From the NCBI RefSeq assembly GCF_042683745.1, contig NZ_JBHUJX010000004.1, forward strand, positions 6,691 through 70,690: a stretch of 64,000 nt of DNA, written 5' to 3'. The notes under the pieces were generated by a model, which was not told where the DNA came from, made no database searches, and was given only the letters and a program-made list of their open reading frames with translations. Position numbers and translations under genes: made by a program. Origin of the DNA: Pseudoneobacillus sp042683745 (lineage in GTDB: Bacteria; Bacillota; Bacilli; Bacillales; Cytobacillaceae). The first letter of the stretch is position 1, and each line of letters opens with the position of its first letter. Of the stretch, positions 9,449 to 18,487 are shown one piece after another.

Positions 9449-9875
9449 GCTCCAATCCCTCCAATCGATTCAACTTAAATTGAAGGTACCAAACATGAAA
9501 TAAGACGAGTAGCCACGGCTTAATGGTGACATCCACATAATAGTCCTCTATTAAATCCCTTAAGCGAAAGACAGAATAATAAAGCAAGCCTAGAAAATAA
9601 AAAGTACCTATTACATCAAAGGAAGAAAAAACAGCATTCCCATATGGCGTTAAAAAGGCGGTACCAATCATATTGAAAAGAAAAGAAAGACAAAGAAAGA
9701 CCGTAAACACCCACCATAATTTCATCGGGATCCATTTCGCTCGATCTATTTCAGCAAATATTCTTCTCTTACTAATAAACCAATACCCTAAGTAAATACC
9801 GAGGGAAATAATAGTTAAAAGGACCACAACAGCGACCTTTACTTTCTTAAAACCCAGTGAAGGATCATGTACCAT
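9417..9875 (-). CDS. Membrane protein of unknown function in the Tad locus
   Basis: There are three or four hydrophobic segments in about 150 residues, with a Lys/Arg-rich loop (SKRRIFAEIDRAKW) after the first. The layout resembles DUF4234-type membrane proteins, but I am not sure of the family. The ATG at 9875 with AGGTGA just upstream is preferred over the GTG at 9884. The gene overlaps the upstream membrane gene and, by 32 bases, tadE. That is tight packing consistent with one operon. Function unknown. Confidence 0.7.
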   Translation of the reverse strand: MVHDPSLGFKKVKVAVVVLLTIISLGIYLGYWFISKRRIFAEIDRAKWIPMKLWWVFTVFLCLSFLFNMIGTAFLTPYGNAVFSSFDVIGTFYFLGLLYYSVFRLRDLIEDYYVDVTIKPWLLVLFHVWYLQFKLNRLEGLEHETPQTALAK

Positions 9876-10524
9876 ATTCGTCACCTAAATCTCTTCTATA
9901 TTTCATAATTAAATAGAAATAAATAAGTGGAAAAAATAGAGCGTTCAGCAATACTCGAATGGTGATAAAAACTAACGTATTATTTTCAAAGCTAGCTAAT
10001 AAATACAATGAGCCTGACCAGACGAGTAAATTTAATGAAAGAATAATAAGAAGATCTAATAAAATAAATAAATGCTCACTTCTCACAATTCCCCAAGTCC
10101 CTTTAAATGCTTCTTTTATTCGATCCTCATCAGAAAATAAAGGTAAAAGTAAGATCATAATGATGGCAAAGATACTTGGAATAAAGAACAAAACCGATCC
10201 AAAAATGGCGATTAAAAAAAAGATAAAGGTGAATAATGCTGTAAAGCCAAATTTACCGATAAATATCCTTATTAAATCTATGAATCTTGTTTGCTTATCA
10301 TTTAGATCATTTTTTGCCATGTAAAGAAAGGGTGGGAACAGAATCGTAAAATTCAAAATGATTAAAAAGGCAGCGATTAAATTGCTTGATTCTACTGTAT
10401 CTAGCATCGAAACATAAGTAATCGCACAAAAGGTAAAAAAGGTAACAGGAATGACTAATGCCAAACCAATCCAGACAATTAAAACAATATTTCTATTAAA
10501 AATATCAATGGCATCCCTAATCAT
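9865..10524 (-). CDS. Polytopic membrane protein of unknown function in the Tad locus
   Basis: The 219-residue, strongly hydrophobic protein has about six predicted membrane helices and an amphipathic middle segment (SDEDRIKEAFKGTWGIVRSE). This layout recalls the glycerophosphodiesterase-associated membrane domain or DUF975-like proteins. It starts at an ATG overlapping the previous stop (ATGA) with a GAGGG site upstream. No catalytic motif is visible. It may form part of the pilus basal membrane assembly, but that is inferred only from position. Confidence 0.72.
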   Translation of the reverse strand: MIRDAIDIFNRNIVLIVWIGLALVIPVTFFTFCAITYVSMLDTVESSNLIAAFLIILNFTILFPPFLYMAKNDLNDKQTRFIDLIRIFIGKFGFTALFTFIFFLIAIFGSVLFFIPSIFAIIMILLLPLFSDEDRIKEAFKGTWGIVRSEHLFILLDLLIILSLNLLVWSGSLYLLASFENNTLVFITIRVLLNALFFPLIYFYLIMKYRRDLGDEYGT

Positions 10525-10895
10525 TTTGCTACCCTCTGTTTCCTGCTATAAATTTTCACTGCGAAAAACGTCATCATAAGAGAAACAAATGAATTTCTAA
10601 CAAAGCCATTATTGATAACCTCTGGATCTGCAAACACCAGCACATCTAAAACGTAATAAGCAAATAACATATTGATTAGTGTTAATGTAATACTAGAAAG
10701 GTAACTAGCAATATAAGGAGTCTTAGGATTCCATATCGGTGCTAATATTCCATTAAGGACGTAACATAGAACATATAAAATGACTAATGTAATAGCCATG
10801 TTCTGAATCTGAAATAAACCAAAAATAAAGGAAATGGATAGGTAAAAAACCAGCACCACCCCTAATGTCTTTATGAATCCAGATAAACTAAACAT
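10521..10895 (-). CDS. Small membrane protein of unknown function in the Tad locus
   Basis: The protein has 124 residues and four hydrophobic segments, ending in a basic tail (KIYSRKQRVAK). It overlaps the next membrane gene by 4 bases. The start has only a weak GGTGG site 9 bases upstream. Its 5' flank is a structured dispersed repeat that separates it from the first part of the Tad operon, so it may have its own promoter. Function unknown. Confidence 0.68.
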   Translation of the reverse strand: MFSLSGFIKTLGVVLVFYLSISFIFGLFQIQNMAITLVILYVLCYVLNGILAPIWNPKTPYIASYLSSITLTLINMLFAYYVLDVLVFADPEVINNGFVRNSFVSLMMTFFAVKIYSRKQRVAK

Positions 10896-10911
10896 TACTG
10901 ATCGCCACCAA

Positions 10912-11171
10912 TCTAGAAAAGCGTAAACGCTCTTGTAAGCCCCGATAAAGAAGACTGGTCGATTGACGAGTGAAGCGAAGCCAGAGACCTAGTCGCACTT
11001 ATGCAAACTGTTCTTTGGTTTGCCAAGCAAATGCTTCGCAACCCAGAAAGTCGTTCTTTGACTTTTTGGGTTGCGAACATTTGACCTCGAGGTCGACAAA
11101 AACTCGGGCGTCCTGTCGCATTGTCGACACTAGTACATCCTGTACGTCGGGGCTAGGACGCTTGCGCTAGA
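10912..11171. repeat. Structured GC-rich intergenic dispersed repeat
   Basis: This 260-bp non-coding block is visibly more GC-rich than its surroundings. It begins with TCTAGAAAAGCG and ends with CGCTTGCGCTAGA, a near-inverted pair of ends. It contains a long hairpin (11037-11052 with 11060-11075, 15 of 16 positions paired) and a smaller one (11003-11008 with 11018-11023). The end sequences and hairpin style match, as far as I recall, a family of highly repeated intergenic palindromic elements in Bacillaceae genomes. Only one copy is seen here, so the repeat status is recalled, not shown. Confidence 0.65.
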
Positions 11172-11178
11172 TAATTTC

Positions 11179-11766
11179 TTAGTATTGCACTTTATCTGTT
11201 TTCTTAAGAAACGCGGAGGAAACAAATGTAACTAGCATGCCAACCGCATAAAAAATACAGGAGATAAAAAATGCCCCTTGGTGCTCATCCAATAATCTTA
11301 AGATCACCATGTCTTGACCATTTCGGGCGGTCAATCCACCGATAGCAAGAAGGATTAGCAGGAAAATCAAAGATCCTTTCGCAATCTTTGATTTCCCCGG
11401 GTTATAAAATGCCTTAAAAATCATTTCCCTTTTTAATACGGTATAGGCAAATAATAATCCATAAAGAAAGAGGAGTAGCCAAAATACCCATGTATGCAGT
11501 GTCAGCCTTAACAATGGCGTCACACTAAAAAAACCAAAGGAGATCGTCATTAAAAAATTCACCAGTGCGTTATACCATTTTTCATAGGAGATGGTTTTGT
11601 ACCAATACCTTGCGATACTAGTAAAAATAATTAAGAGTAAAAGATTCATAAAAAAGATGTTGAACGACCATTTTGGAATGGCCGTTGTTATTGGAAAAAT
11701 GATGATACCTAGCCCTACTAAGCCAAATGCTGGTCCGTACATAAACTTCTCTTTATTAGTATCCAC
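11179..11766 (-). CDS. Polytopic membrane protein following the collagen-like protein gene
   Basis: About 195 residues with six predicted membrane helices. The start is uncertain. GTG 11766 lies just inside the end of the upstream gene and keeps the overlap short, but an internal ATG at 11742 is also possible. It is translationally close to the collagen-like secreted protein gene. Position alone would allow a partner or immunity-type role for that secreted protein, which is speculation. No family was recognised. Confidence 0.65.
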   Translation of the reverse strand: MDTNKEKFMYGPAFGLVGLGIIIFPITTAIPKWSFNIFFMNLLLLIIFTSIARYWYKTISYEKWYNALVNFLMTISFGFFSVTPLLRLTLHTWVFWLLLFLYGLLFAYTVLKREMIFKAFYNPGKSKIAKGSLIFLLILLAIGGLTARNGQDMVILRLLDEHQGAFFISCIFYAVGMLVTFVSSAFLKKTDKVQY

Positions 11767-13597
11767 CAAATAACTTCTTACCCTTCTTAAAGAAATTCGT
11801 AGCACCCTTGAAGGCTCTATTGACCGCTTTCTTCACACTCGTTTTGATCCTTATTCCCGTTGCTGTTCCATTGATCAGATAATTTACACCTAAACCAACA
11901 ACTAAACCAGCGGCAGCACCTATGATTGTTCCTACTACTGGAACAGCCGAGCCGGCTACAGCCCCCATCGCGATACTAGTTGCTACACTACTTAGTGCGG
12001 TAGAACCTACCCCAATTGCTAATTCAACTGATAAATCCGCTGCGAATTCAGTCGATTTATAGCCATAGTCCCTATACTTACCTTTCGAACTAAAATCAAA
12101 CAAGGAATTAGCCGCAGATAAAGCATAGTTAAGGGGTCCACTCATTTTTGCCAAATTACTTCCTGAAGTAAAGGCCTTATTAAACATCGTGCCGTTTTTC
12201 CAGCCGCTCTTCGTGAAAATATTCTTTGTAAAAGGATTCCAGGCATCATTCATCGCCGCTAATGTAGATTTAGCAGCATATTTAATCGGATTCATTCCTT
12301 TTGGTCTAAAGTTTTTACTTTCTAAAAAAGTTTGCAATGTTTTTTCTTTTATTCTCGCTGTTTGGACTCCAAGCGACTTGACCTTGCCATCGACATAGCT
12401 TTTATATTCCTGGTAGAGATTATTAAGCAGCTTATTATTGTATTTACCTTTTCCAGGTGTTACTTTGTAGCCATTCTTACCTGGTATAGGCTCTACTTTA
12501 AAACCGCCCATTGCAGCAAGAACCGGACCAGCCACGTCTTTATTTAAAAAGCTTATTAAAAAATTTTTACCATCGACTATGCCGCCTACAATATGACCAT
12601 AAAGACCTCTACTAGTATCTTGGTGCTGTAAGAAAATTGTATTTAAGGACCATTTCGTTTCTTCGCCGTATGTCTCCTTAGGAATTACATTTCCATCTAT
12701 TCCATTTTCCCCACCATTAGGACCTGATCCTTCAATTAATCCCTCACCACTTACTAGCTTTTCTCCAGTCGGGCTATTTCCGATTCCGGAGTGATTTCCA
12801 CCAGGTCCGTTTCCGCTAGTTGGGCCATTCCCGTCTCCTGTTCCTTGACCACCGTTCGGACCTTTTCCTCCTTCGGGATTATTTCCACTCAGCGGACCTT
12901 TTCCTTCTCCCGTTCCTTGGCCACCATTTGGACCATTCCCTAATTCCGGATTATTCCCACCAGTCGGGCCATTTCCGTTTCCTGTTCCTTGACCACTGTT
13001 TGGACCTTTTCCTCCTTCGGGATTATTTCCACCATTTGGACCCTTTCCTTCACCAGTGCTTTGTCCACCGTTCGGACCTTGGCCACCGTTCGGGCCTTTT
13101 CCTCCTTCGGTAACCGTCCCACTAGTCGGAATTTTTCCGATTCCCGTTCCTTGGCCACCATTTGGTATATTACCAATAGATGGGCCTTTGCCCGCTTCAA
13201 CACCCTTTACAAGGTCAACTGGAATACCGGCCTTTAGCGCTCCTCCAACATCAATCCCCTTTAAATGCCAATATAATGCTTCAGGTAGCAGTGGTGGAGC
13301 ATTTGGTATAATGAAAACCCCGATACTATAGGGTGATTTTGGGAGAATGGGTTGACCAGAAGTTGAACTTAACTTCCCTTGTTCAACTGGTTTACCTGGA
13401 TCATATACTTTACCTGGAAAGATAAATTGTCCACCTGTCGCTGGCTTTCCAGGATTATAGACTTTTCCTGGCGTGATGGCTTTTCCAGGTGTGATAAATT
13501 TACCTTCCGCTACGGCAATGATCGGGGCAAAGTTCCAGAATAGTAGAATAGCAGTCGTTATGATCGCTGCTATTCGTTCTAATTTTCTCCCTCGCAT
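11756..13597 (-). CDS. Secreted collagen-like/Gly-rich protein with ITPGK repeats and glycine-zipper C-terminal domain
   Basis: The 613-residue protein has a signal peptide (about residues 8-31, ending IAVAEG). A run of TPGK/NPGK/DPGK pentads follows (about 32-78). A long low-complexity region (about 130-300) is built from GxGPNGGxG-type units. The C-terminal domain (about 310-613) has a hydrophobic glycine-zipper stretch (AVAGSAVPVVGTIIGAAAG) and a basic tail. The pentads match those of the secreted lipase-like protein of the same locus. The C-terminal layout resembles the membrane-inserting linkers of some secreted toxins, but no toxin fold was recognised. GAGGTGA precedes the ATG. Confidence 0.82.
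   Translation of the reverse strand: MRGRKLERIAAIITTAILLFWNFAPIIAVAEGKFITPGKAITPGKVYNPGKPATGGQFIFPGKVYDPGKPVEQGKLSSTSGQPILPKSPYSIGVFIIPNAPPLLPEALYWHLKGIDVGGALKAGIPVDLVKGVEAGKGPSIGNIPNGGQGTGIGKIPTSGTVTEGGKGPNGGQGPNGGQSTGEGKGPNGGNNPEGGKGPNSGQGTGNGNGPTGGNNPELGNGPNGGQGTGEGKGPLSGNNPEGGKGPNGGQGTGDGNGPTSGNGPGGNHSGIGNSPTGEKLVSGEGLIEGSGPNGGENGIDGNVIPKETYGEETKWSLNTIFLQHQDTSRGLYGHIVGGIVDGKNFLISFLNKDVAGPVLAAMGGFKVEPIPGKNGYKVTPGKGKYNNKLLNNLYQEYKSYVDGKVKSLGVQTARIKEKTLQTFLESKNFRPKGMNPIKYAAKSTLAAMNDAWNPFTKNIFTKSGWKNGTMFNKAFTSGSNLAKMSGPLNYALSAANSLFDFSSKGKYRDYGYKSTEFAADLSVELAIGVGSTALSSVATSIAMGAVAGSAVPVVGTIIGAAAGLVVGLGVNYLINGTATGIRIKTSVKKAVNRAFKGATNFFKKGKKLFGGY
12700..13205 (-). repeat. Coding Gly-rich tandem repeat region
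   Basis: Imperfect units encoding GxGPNGGQGTGEGKGPNGGN-type sequence make up the central region of the collagen-like protein. Long runs of near-identical 30-36-bp units are visible. They also create open frames on both strands that should not be read as genes. Confidence 0.8.
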
Positions 13598-13615
13598 GAA
13601 AGTCGCTCACCTCTT

Positions 13616-14995
13616 TTACTGAGCATTTTTCTGATATTTATCCTCTAGAGCTTTTAATGCCTCTACATAGCCCTTTTCATTTAGAATTTTTAATTCCTCT
13701 TTAAACTTATCAACCTCTGAATTAATCCAGCTATGATACTCATTATTTTTCTGATCTAAATAATAATAAGATTCCTTATCCATTTTTCCATTTTCCTTGA
13801 GAATAAATTGGATCAGCCCAATATCTACCCTTTCAAAGGTAGCTTTATAGCCTTCATCCGTTATATAAGCAAAAATATCGAGATGGTTTCGCGTTTTCTT
13901 CCTTTCCAGATTTTGCGTGTTTTTCTCCTTCCAATCCTTCCATGTTTCGGCTAGCTGTGAGATTTTATCGAGTTCTTTCTTTAATTCACTTTCATCATTT
14001 ACCTTTTGATATATTCCTTCTGTCGCATTGGCAATTTCAATTAACTGATTTTGACCTTTCGCATCAACATCAAAGCCAATCACATTGATAATAGGTGAAA
14101 TATTCGAATCATATAAATCCTTTGCCGCCTGAACGGGATCATCATTACAAGTCGATACTCCATCGCTTACAAGGTAGACAATATTCGTATTTTCTTTCCC
14201 ATCAAATGCCTCTAAATCCTTTTGCGCCTCTCTTAGCGCCAAACCGGTTGGCGTCCAGCCTGTTGGTTGAATTTTTTGAAGTGCCGCTTGAAATTTCCCT
14301 TCATCCTTTACGGTAAGAGGGTACATGATTTCACTGCTGCTACATGATAGCTTCATATCTGAATCTGCATTACTTCCTTTATGACCGTATACCCTAAGAC
14401 CAACCTTTGCACCTTGGGGGAGTTGCTTTACAAATTCAGTAATGGAATCCTTCGCCGCCTCCATCTTCACTTTTCCGCCTGCGGATTGTGCCATACTGCC
14501 AGATGCATCTAATAAAATTTCCACATTTAAGTTTTCCTTCAGCTGATACCTTGAGTCAGTCAGCTCTGGATCTCCCATTGATTGAAAACGTAATTGCCTA
14601 ATAATGTCCTCTGGTCCATTAAATTTGTCTTGGACCTTTCTTACCAATTCCCTGTAAAAATAATCTAGTTCCTGTTGTGAAGGGCTTTTCGATATATCTG
14701 GTAAATCCTTGAAGGCTTCCAATGTTTTTTCGGGTTCAGATGTAGAAGGATTGAAATGAACAAGCTCCCCTACAGGAAGATTGGCTAACTCCCCATAACT
14801 TGTAGGTAGCGGATCCACCTCCATACTTACTTCCTTCGTTTCCTCTTGTTGCTCCTCTTGCTTTTCTAATTTAGGCTCTTCTTCATTAACGATTACTTTT
14901 GGCTCTTTTTTCTCTAGATACTTGCTTTCCTTATTACATGCAGGTAAAAAGGTAAGGACCATTACTAAGAATAAAAAATAAAATTTCCGTCTCAT
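13616..14995 (-). CDS. vWA-domain lipoprotein of the Tad locus
   Basis: The 459-residue protein has a lipoprotein signal peptide with lipobox LPAC (Cys20), so it is probably anchored to the outer face of the membrane. A Glu/Lys-rich linker (about 25-60) is followed by a von Willebrand factor A domain. Its MIDAS motif DASGSM starts near residue 163, with conserved segments GLRVYGHKG and YLVSDGVSTC. A helical C-terminal region follows. vWA domains bind metal-dependent protein partners, and vWA proteins such as TadG occur in Tad systems, so a pilus-tip or adhesion role is plausible but inferred. Confidence 0.88.
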   Translation of the reverse strand: MRRKFYFLFLVMVLTFLPACNKESKYLEKKEPKVIVNEEEPKLEKQEEQQEETKEVSMEVDPLPTSYGELANLPVGELVHFNPSTSEPEKTLEAFKDLPDISKSPSQQELDYFYRELVRKVQDKFNGPEDIIRQLRFQSMGDPELTDSRYQLKENLNVEILLDASGSMAQSAGGKVKMEAAKDSITEFVKQLPQGAKVGLRVYGHKGSNADSDMKLSCSSSEIMYPLTVKDEGKFQAALQKIQPTGWTPTGLALREAQKDLEAFDGKENTNIVYLVSDGVSTCNDDPVQAAKDLYDSNISPIINVIGFDVDAKGQNQLIEIANATEGIYQKVNDESELKKELDKISQLAETWKDWKEKNTQNLERKKTRNHLDIFAYITDEGYKATFERVDIGLIQFILKENGKMDKESYYYLDQKNNEYHSWINSEVDKFKEELKILNEKGYVEALKALEDKYQKNAQ

Positions 14996-15034
14996 TTTTC
15001 CACCTACTAAATGTTCTCTTTAAAAAGGGCTAGA

Positions 15035-15241
15035 TTATCCAACCATATCGGTAATTTTCTTAATGATGTTTGTGATAATTTTTCCAACATTGTCTTTCTC
15101 ACCGTCTACAGCCTTTGAAATGATTCCAAGAACTAAAATTAATAGGGCTGCAATTCCCAACCACTCTAAAGATTGTGCACCTCTCTCATTTCTCACTGGG
15201 TACATTATTTTTGTCCACGCTTTGATCATAAAGTTTTTCAT
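15035..15241 (-). CDS. Flp-type pilin-like small protein
   Basis: The 68-residue protein has a positively charged leader (KNFMIKAWTKIMYPVRNERG) followed by AQSLEWLGIAALLILVLGI. This gives a Gly-x4-Glu processing motif ahead of a hydrophobic helix, as in Flp/Tad major pilins. The leader would be removed by a prepilin peptidase, which is not encoded in the window. GGGGAGAG lies just upstream of the ATG. It sits directly after tadC and before the vWA lipoprotein. It is the best candidate for the pilus subunit. Confidence 0.82.
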   Translation of the reverse strand: MKNFMIKAWTKIMYPVRNERGAQSLEWLGIAALLILVLGIISKAVDGEKDNVGKIITNIIKKITDMVG

Positions 15242-15261
15242 TGTTCATCTCTCCCCTATTA

Positions 15262-16194
15262 TTATTTAAATATAGTAAATAGATTGCTATTGTCTTTAAA
15301 TAAATTGATGACCATTAGTCCGCCAATTAATACGAGGGCAGAAGGCATAACAATAAAGGTCGTAATTAACGTGACCTTCGGGGATGCCTTGGCAGCCTGC
15401 TCCTTGATTTTCTCCTTCTTAATTTTCCTCATTTCCTCCGCCTGTTGCTTAAATGTTCTTGAAATCGGGACACCAAGCTTTTCCCCTTGAATAAGCGATT
15501 TAATTAAAAGTTGGAATTCCTTGCTTTCGTTACGTTCTAACAGGGATCGGTAGGCATCTGCTCTTGGTACTCCTACATCTGTTTCTTGGATAAATCGTCC
15601 AAATTCATCCTTTATCGGTCCTTCGAAGTAGGGAACGATATCGCGCAGTGCTTGATCTAGCCCAACACCCGCTTGAAGCGTAACACTCATCGTATCGAGA
15701 AAATCAGGCAGTTGAAATGACAATTCCTCTTGTCTGCTTTTCGCCTTTTTCTTTAACCACATGATAGCCCCGATATATCCACCAACGGGATAGAGGATTA
15801 CTGCAATTTCTGCAAAAGGAAGTCTTAACAACATAGCAACCCCGCCAACCATTAACCCGATGATCAAAAGGAAAATCTTTAAGCCTTGAAATCGTTCGAC
15901 CGTTAACTGATAAGGGAACCCCGCATGCATGAGCGTTTTTTTGATATCATGGTTTTCACTAAAGAAATTGATTCTCTGACCTACTCCAGAAAAATCATCT
16001 GCAAACTGGAACATCTTTGAGATCATTCTCTCTCGTTTCGTTACTTTTTTTTCAAAGGCATTGAAAATAAAAGTTCTTTCCTTGATTTCTTCCTTTAGAT
16101 TTTCCTTTAACACTAAATAGTGATAATAGCTTCGTAAGGCTAGCCCTAAAAATAGGAGACATAGACTAAGAACAATGACAATTAAACCGTCCAT
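15262..16194 (-). CDS. tadC: TadC-like inner-membrane platform protein (T2SS F family)
   Basis: The 310-residue protein has three or four membrane helices. The T2SSF domain includes LPDFLDTMSVTLQAGVGLDQAL and an ISRTFKQQAEEMRKIKKEK segment close to the C-terminal helix. With TadB it forms the membrane platform on which the TadA ATPase drives pilus extrusion. It lies 4 bases downstream of tadB and just upstream of the pilin gene. Confidence 0.92.
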   Translation of the reverse strand: MDGLIVIVLSLCLLFLGLALRSYYHYLVLKENLKEEIKERTFIFNAFEKKVTKRERMISKMFQFADDFSGVGQRINFFSENHDIKKTLMHAGFPYQLTVERFQGLKIFLLIIGLMVGGVAMLLRLPFAEIAVILYPVGGYIGAIMWLKKKAKSRQEELSFQLPDFLDTMSVTLQAGVGLDQALRDIVPYFEGPIKDEFGRFIQETDVGVPRADAYRSLLERNESKEFQLLIKSLIQGEKLGVPISRTFKQQAEEMRKIKKEKIKEQAAKASPKVTLITTFIVMPSALVLIGGLMVINLFKDNSNLFTIFK

Positions 16195-16198
16195 ATTT

Positions 16199-17125
16199 TC
16201 ACACCTTAATATTGGTTACTTTTCGAACCAAAATAAACGTTAATATCGTACCTCCAAGAAAAAATCCAAGAAGGATCATGCCTATTCCTGAAAATAACGG
16301 GTCGAGAAAGCCGTCTATGACATTATTCATCATTAATACTAGAAAAATAGGAATCACCGGAACAATGTAGGAAACATATCTTTGTTCCGCTGTCATCGTT
16401 TTGATTTCCTGTTTCAATATCTTCCGATCCTCTAATGTTTGACTCATCTCATCCAATACAGAGTACAAATTCCCACCTGCTTTTTTTTGTATAAGAAGAG
16501 TGGCAACAAATAACTGGAATTCTCTACTTTCAATTCTCTTTTCCATCGACTTTAACGCTTTATTAAAATCAATTCCTAAGGCAATCTCTTGTGCAAGTCG
16601 TTGAAATTCTCCCCTTGCAGGCTCACTAACTTCTTGAGCGACAAGATTAATCCCCTGTGTCAATGTCATACCCGTACGCGTAGCATTGGCTAACGTTCGG
16701 CAAACCTCTGGCAACTGTTCAATGATGCGTTGCTTCATGAAGTTTTTTCTGATAAGAAATAAAATTCTTTTCCCACCTTCTAAGATGAGTACGGCTGCAA
16801 TGAGATTCATCAGGAATTTAATTTGAAAGAAATTTTCCAGAAAAATAATGATTCCCATGAAAGAAACAAATAAAGCGCCTAGGTATTCAGAAGGGGTTAA
16901 TGAAATATTGGCTGATCTTAATTTTTCATAAATTGGTTTTGCCGTTTCGGTTTGATCAAATCGGTCTCCGAGTAGAACGATGACACTTTTCCTTTTCTTC
17001 CCTTCAAGATAAAAATCGTGAACATTTTTCCTCCATTCCCGTTTTTCCTTGCGATAATCCAAATAAAAATATAAGGCGATAATAAAGACAAAGGCGGCAA
17101 GTGTGGAAACGATAAAAGTAATCAT
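16199..17125 (-). CDS. tadB: TadB-like inner-membrane platform protein (T2SS F family)
   Basis: The 308-residue protein has N-terminal membrane helices. The T2SSF domain includes LPEVCRTLANATRTGMTLTQ and a SQTLEDRKILKQEIKTMTAE segment, followed by two C-terminal helices. It pairs with TadC to form the Tad platform. The start ATG overlaps the tadA stop by 4 bases (ATGA), so translation is coupled to the ATPase. Confidence 0.92.
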   Translation of the reverse strand: MITFIVSTLAAFVFIIALYFYLDYRKEKREWRKNVHDFYLEGKKRKSVIVLLGDRFDQTETAKPIYEKLRSANISLTPSEYLGALFVSFMGIIIFLENFFQIKFLMNLIAAVLILEGGKRILFLIRKNFMKQRIIEQLPEVCRTLANATRTGMTLTQGINLVAQEVSEPARGEFQRLAQEIALGIDFNKALKSMEKRIESREFQLFVATLLIQKKAGGNLYSVLDEMSQTLEDRKILKQEIKTMTAEQRYVSYIVPVIPIFLVLMMNNVIDGFLDPLFSGIGMILLGFFLGGTILTFILVRKVTNIKV

Positions 17126-18474
17126 CTTTTCACTCCCTCATGGATAGGGGTAAAGGACTCTTTAGGTATGGATATACCAAACACTTTCAGTTTTTCTAAA
17201 CATTCAGGGACGTAGCCTGTTGGAGTAAAATAACCTTCGATCGACCCATCTGAACGCATTCCTAATCGTTTAAAATGAAACACTTCCTTCACTTCATGGG
17301 AGCCATCTGCCCTTTTTATAACTTCTGATATGGAGATAATTTTTCTCGTCCCGTCCGTTAAACGGGTCGCTTGAATAATGATGTCGAGTGCTCCGACAAT
17401 ATATTCTCGAACAATATGACTTGGCAGCTCCATCCCAGCCATGACGACCATCGCTTCGACACGTCGTAATGCATCATCAGGTGAATTCGCATGGACCGTT
17501 GTAAGCGAACCTTCATGTCCTGTATTCATCGCCTGAAGCATATCAAATGCCTCTCCGCTTCGGACCTCCCCAACAATGATCCGATCCGGCCTCATCCTTA
17601 GGGCATTTTTTACAAGCTGTCTAATCGTTACTTCTCCACTACCTTCCACATTGGCCGGTCTTGCTTCTAGCCCAGCCACATTAGGACGATTAAGCCTAAG
17701 CTCTGCTGAGTCCTCAATGGTTACGACCCTTTCCCCATATGGAATTGATGCGGCTAAAACATTTAAGATCGTTGTTTTACCACTCCCCGTTCCACCAGAA
17801 ATTAATGTATTAATTTTCGCTCTTACAATCCCATCTAGAAAATTTGCCATTGCGGAATTCAATGCATTGAAATGGAGTAAATCATCCATTTTGAATGGCT
17901 CTTTTCTAAATTTCCGAATCGATACTAACGTGCCATTTAAACTAATCGGTGGAATAACCGCATTGACACGGCTACCATCTGGCAATCTTGCATCTACCAT
18001 AGGTGAGCTTTCATCAATCCTTCTCCCAATTGGAGCGACAATTCGGTCAACAATATGTCTAACATGATCATCATTTCGAAACGTAATGTCTGTTAATTCA
18101 AGCTTGCCTAAACGTTCTACGTACACTTCACTAAAGCCATTGATCAAAATTTCTGTAATAGCAGGGTCATTTATTAATGGTTCAAGCGGACCAAATCCTA
18201 CTGATTCATCTAGAATTCTTGTAATTAAAATCTCTTTATCATGACGGGAGATAATGACTTTTTCTTCCGCCATAAACTGGCTCACAAGCTGTTCAATTCG
18301 AAGCCTCATTTCACCTTGCGTTAGCTTCGTTAAGACCTCAAGATTCGTGTCCCTTAATAGTCTCGCTTTATAATGTTCAACTAGCTCATCAACAAGATGG
18401 TTTTCATATTGATAGGATTGCAGTTTGGCGGAACTAATGATTCTCTCTTTACGTTTTTCAAATATGGATGCCAT
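17122..18474 (-). CDS. tadA: TadA/CpaF secretion ATPase
   Basis: This is a 450-residue cytoplasmic ATPase that powers Flp pilus assembly. Walker A GGTGSGKT is at residues 227-234. It is followed by an Asp-box region (VTIEDSAEL) and a Walker B/His-box region (RPDRIIVGEVRSGEAFDM and TTVHANSP). An N-terminal all-helical domain is typical of CpaF. The length matches the family. It lies between tadZ and tadB in the conserved Tad order. Confidence 0.96.
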   Translation of the reverse strand: MASIFEKRKERIISSAKLQSYQYENHLVDELVEHYKARLLRDTNLEVLTKLTQGEMRLRIEQLVSQFMAEEKVIISRHDKEILITRILDESVGFGPLEPLINDPAITEILINGFSEVYVERLGKLELTDITFRNDDHVRHIVDRIVAPIGRRIDESSPMVDARLPDGSRVNAVIPPISLNGTLVSIRKFRKEPFKMDDLLHFNALNSAMANFLDGIVRAKINTLISGGTGSGKTTILNVLAASIPYGERVVTIEDSAELRLNRPNVAGLEARPANVEGSGEVTIRQLVKNALRMRPDRIIVGEVRSGEAFDMLQAMNTGHEGSLTTVHANSPDDALRRVEAMVVMAGMELPSHIVREYIVGALDIIIQATRLTDGTRKIISISEVIKRADGSHEVKEVFHFKRLGMRSDGSIEGYFTPTGYVPECLEKLKVFGISIPKESFTPIHEGVKR

Positions 18475-18487
18475 TTGCTAAATCCTC

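Noticed and set aside
12820..13331. Several overlapping open frames on both strands
   Set aside because: They arise from the Gly-rich tandem repeats of the collagen-like gene and have low-complexity composition.
17576..18067. 163-codon plus-strand frame opposite tadA
   Set aside because: Antisense to a highly conserved ATPase gene; no start signal.
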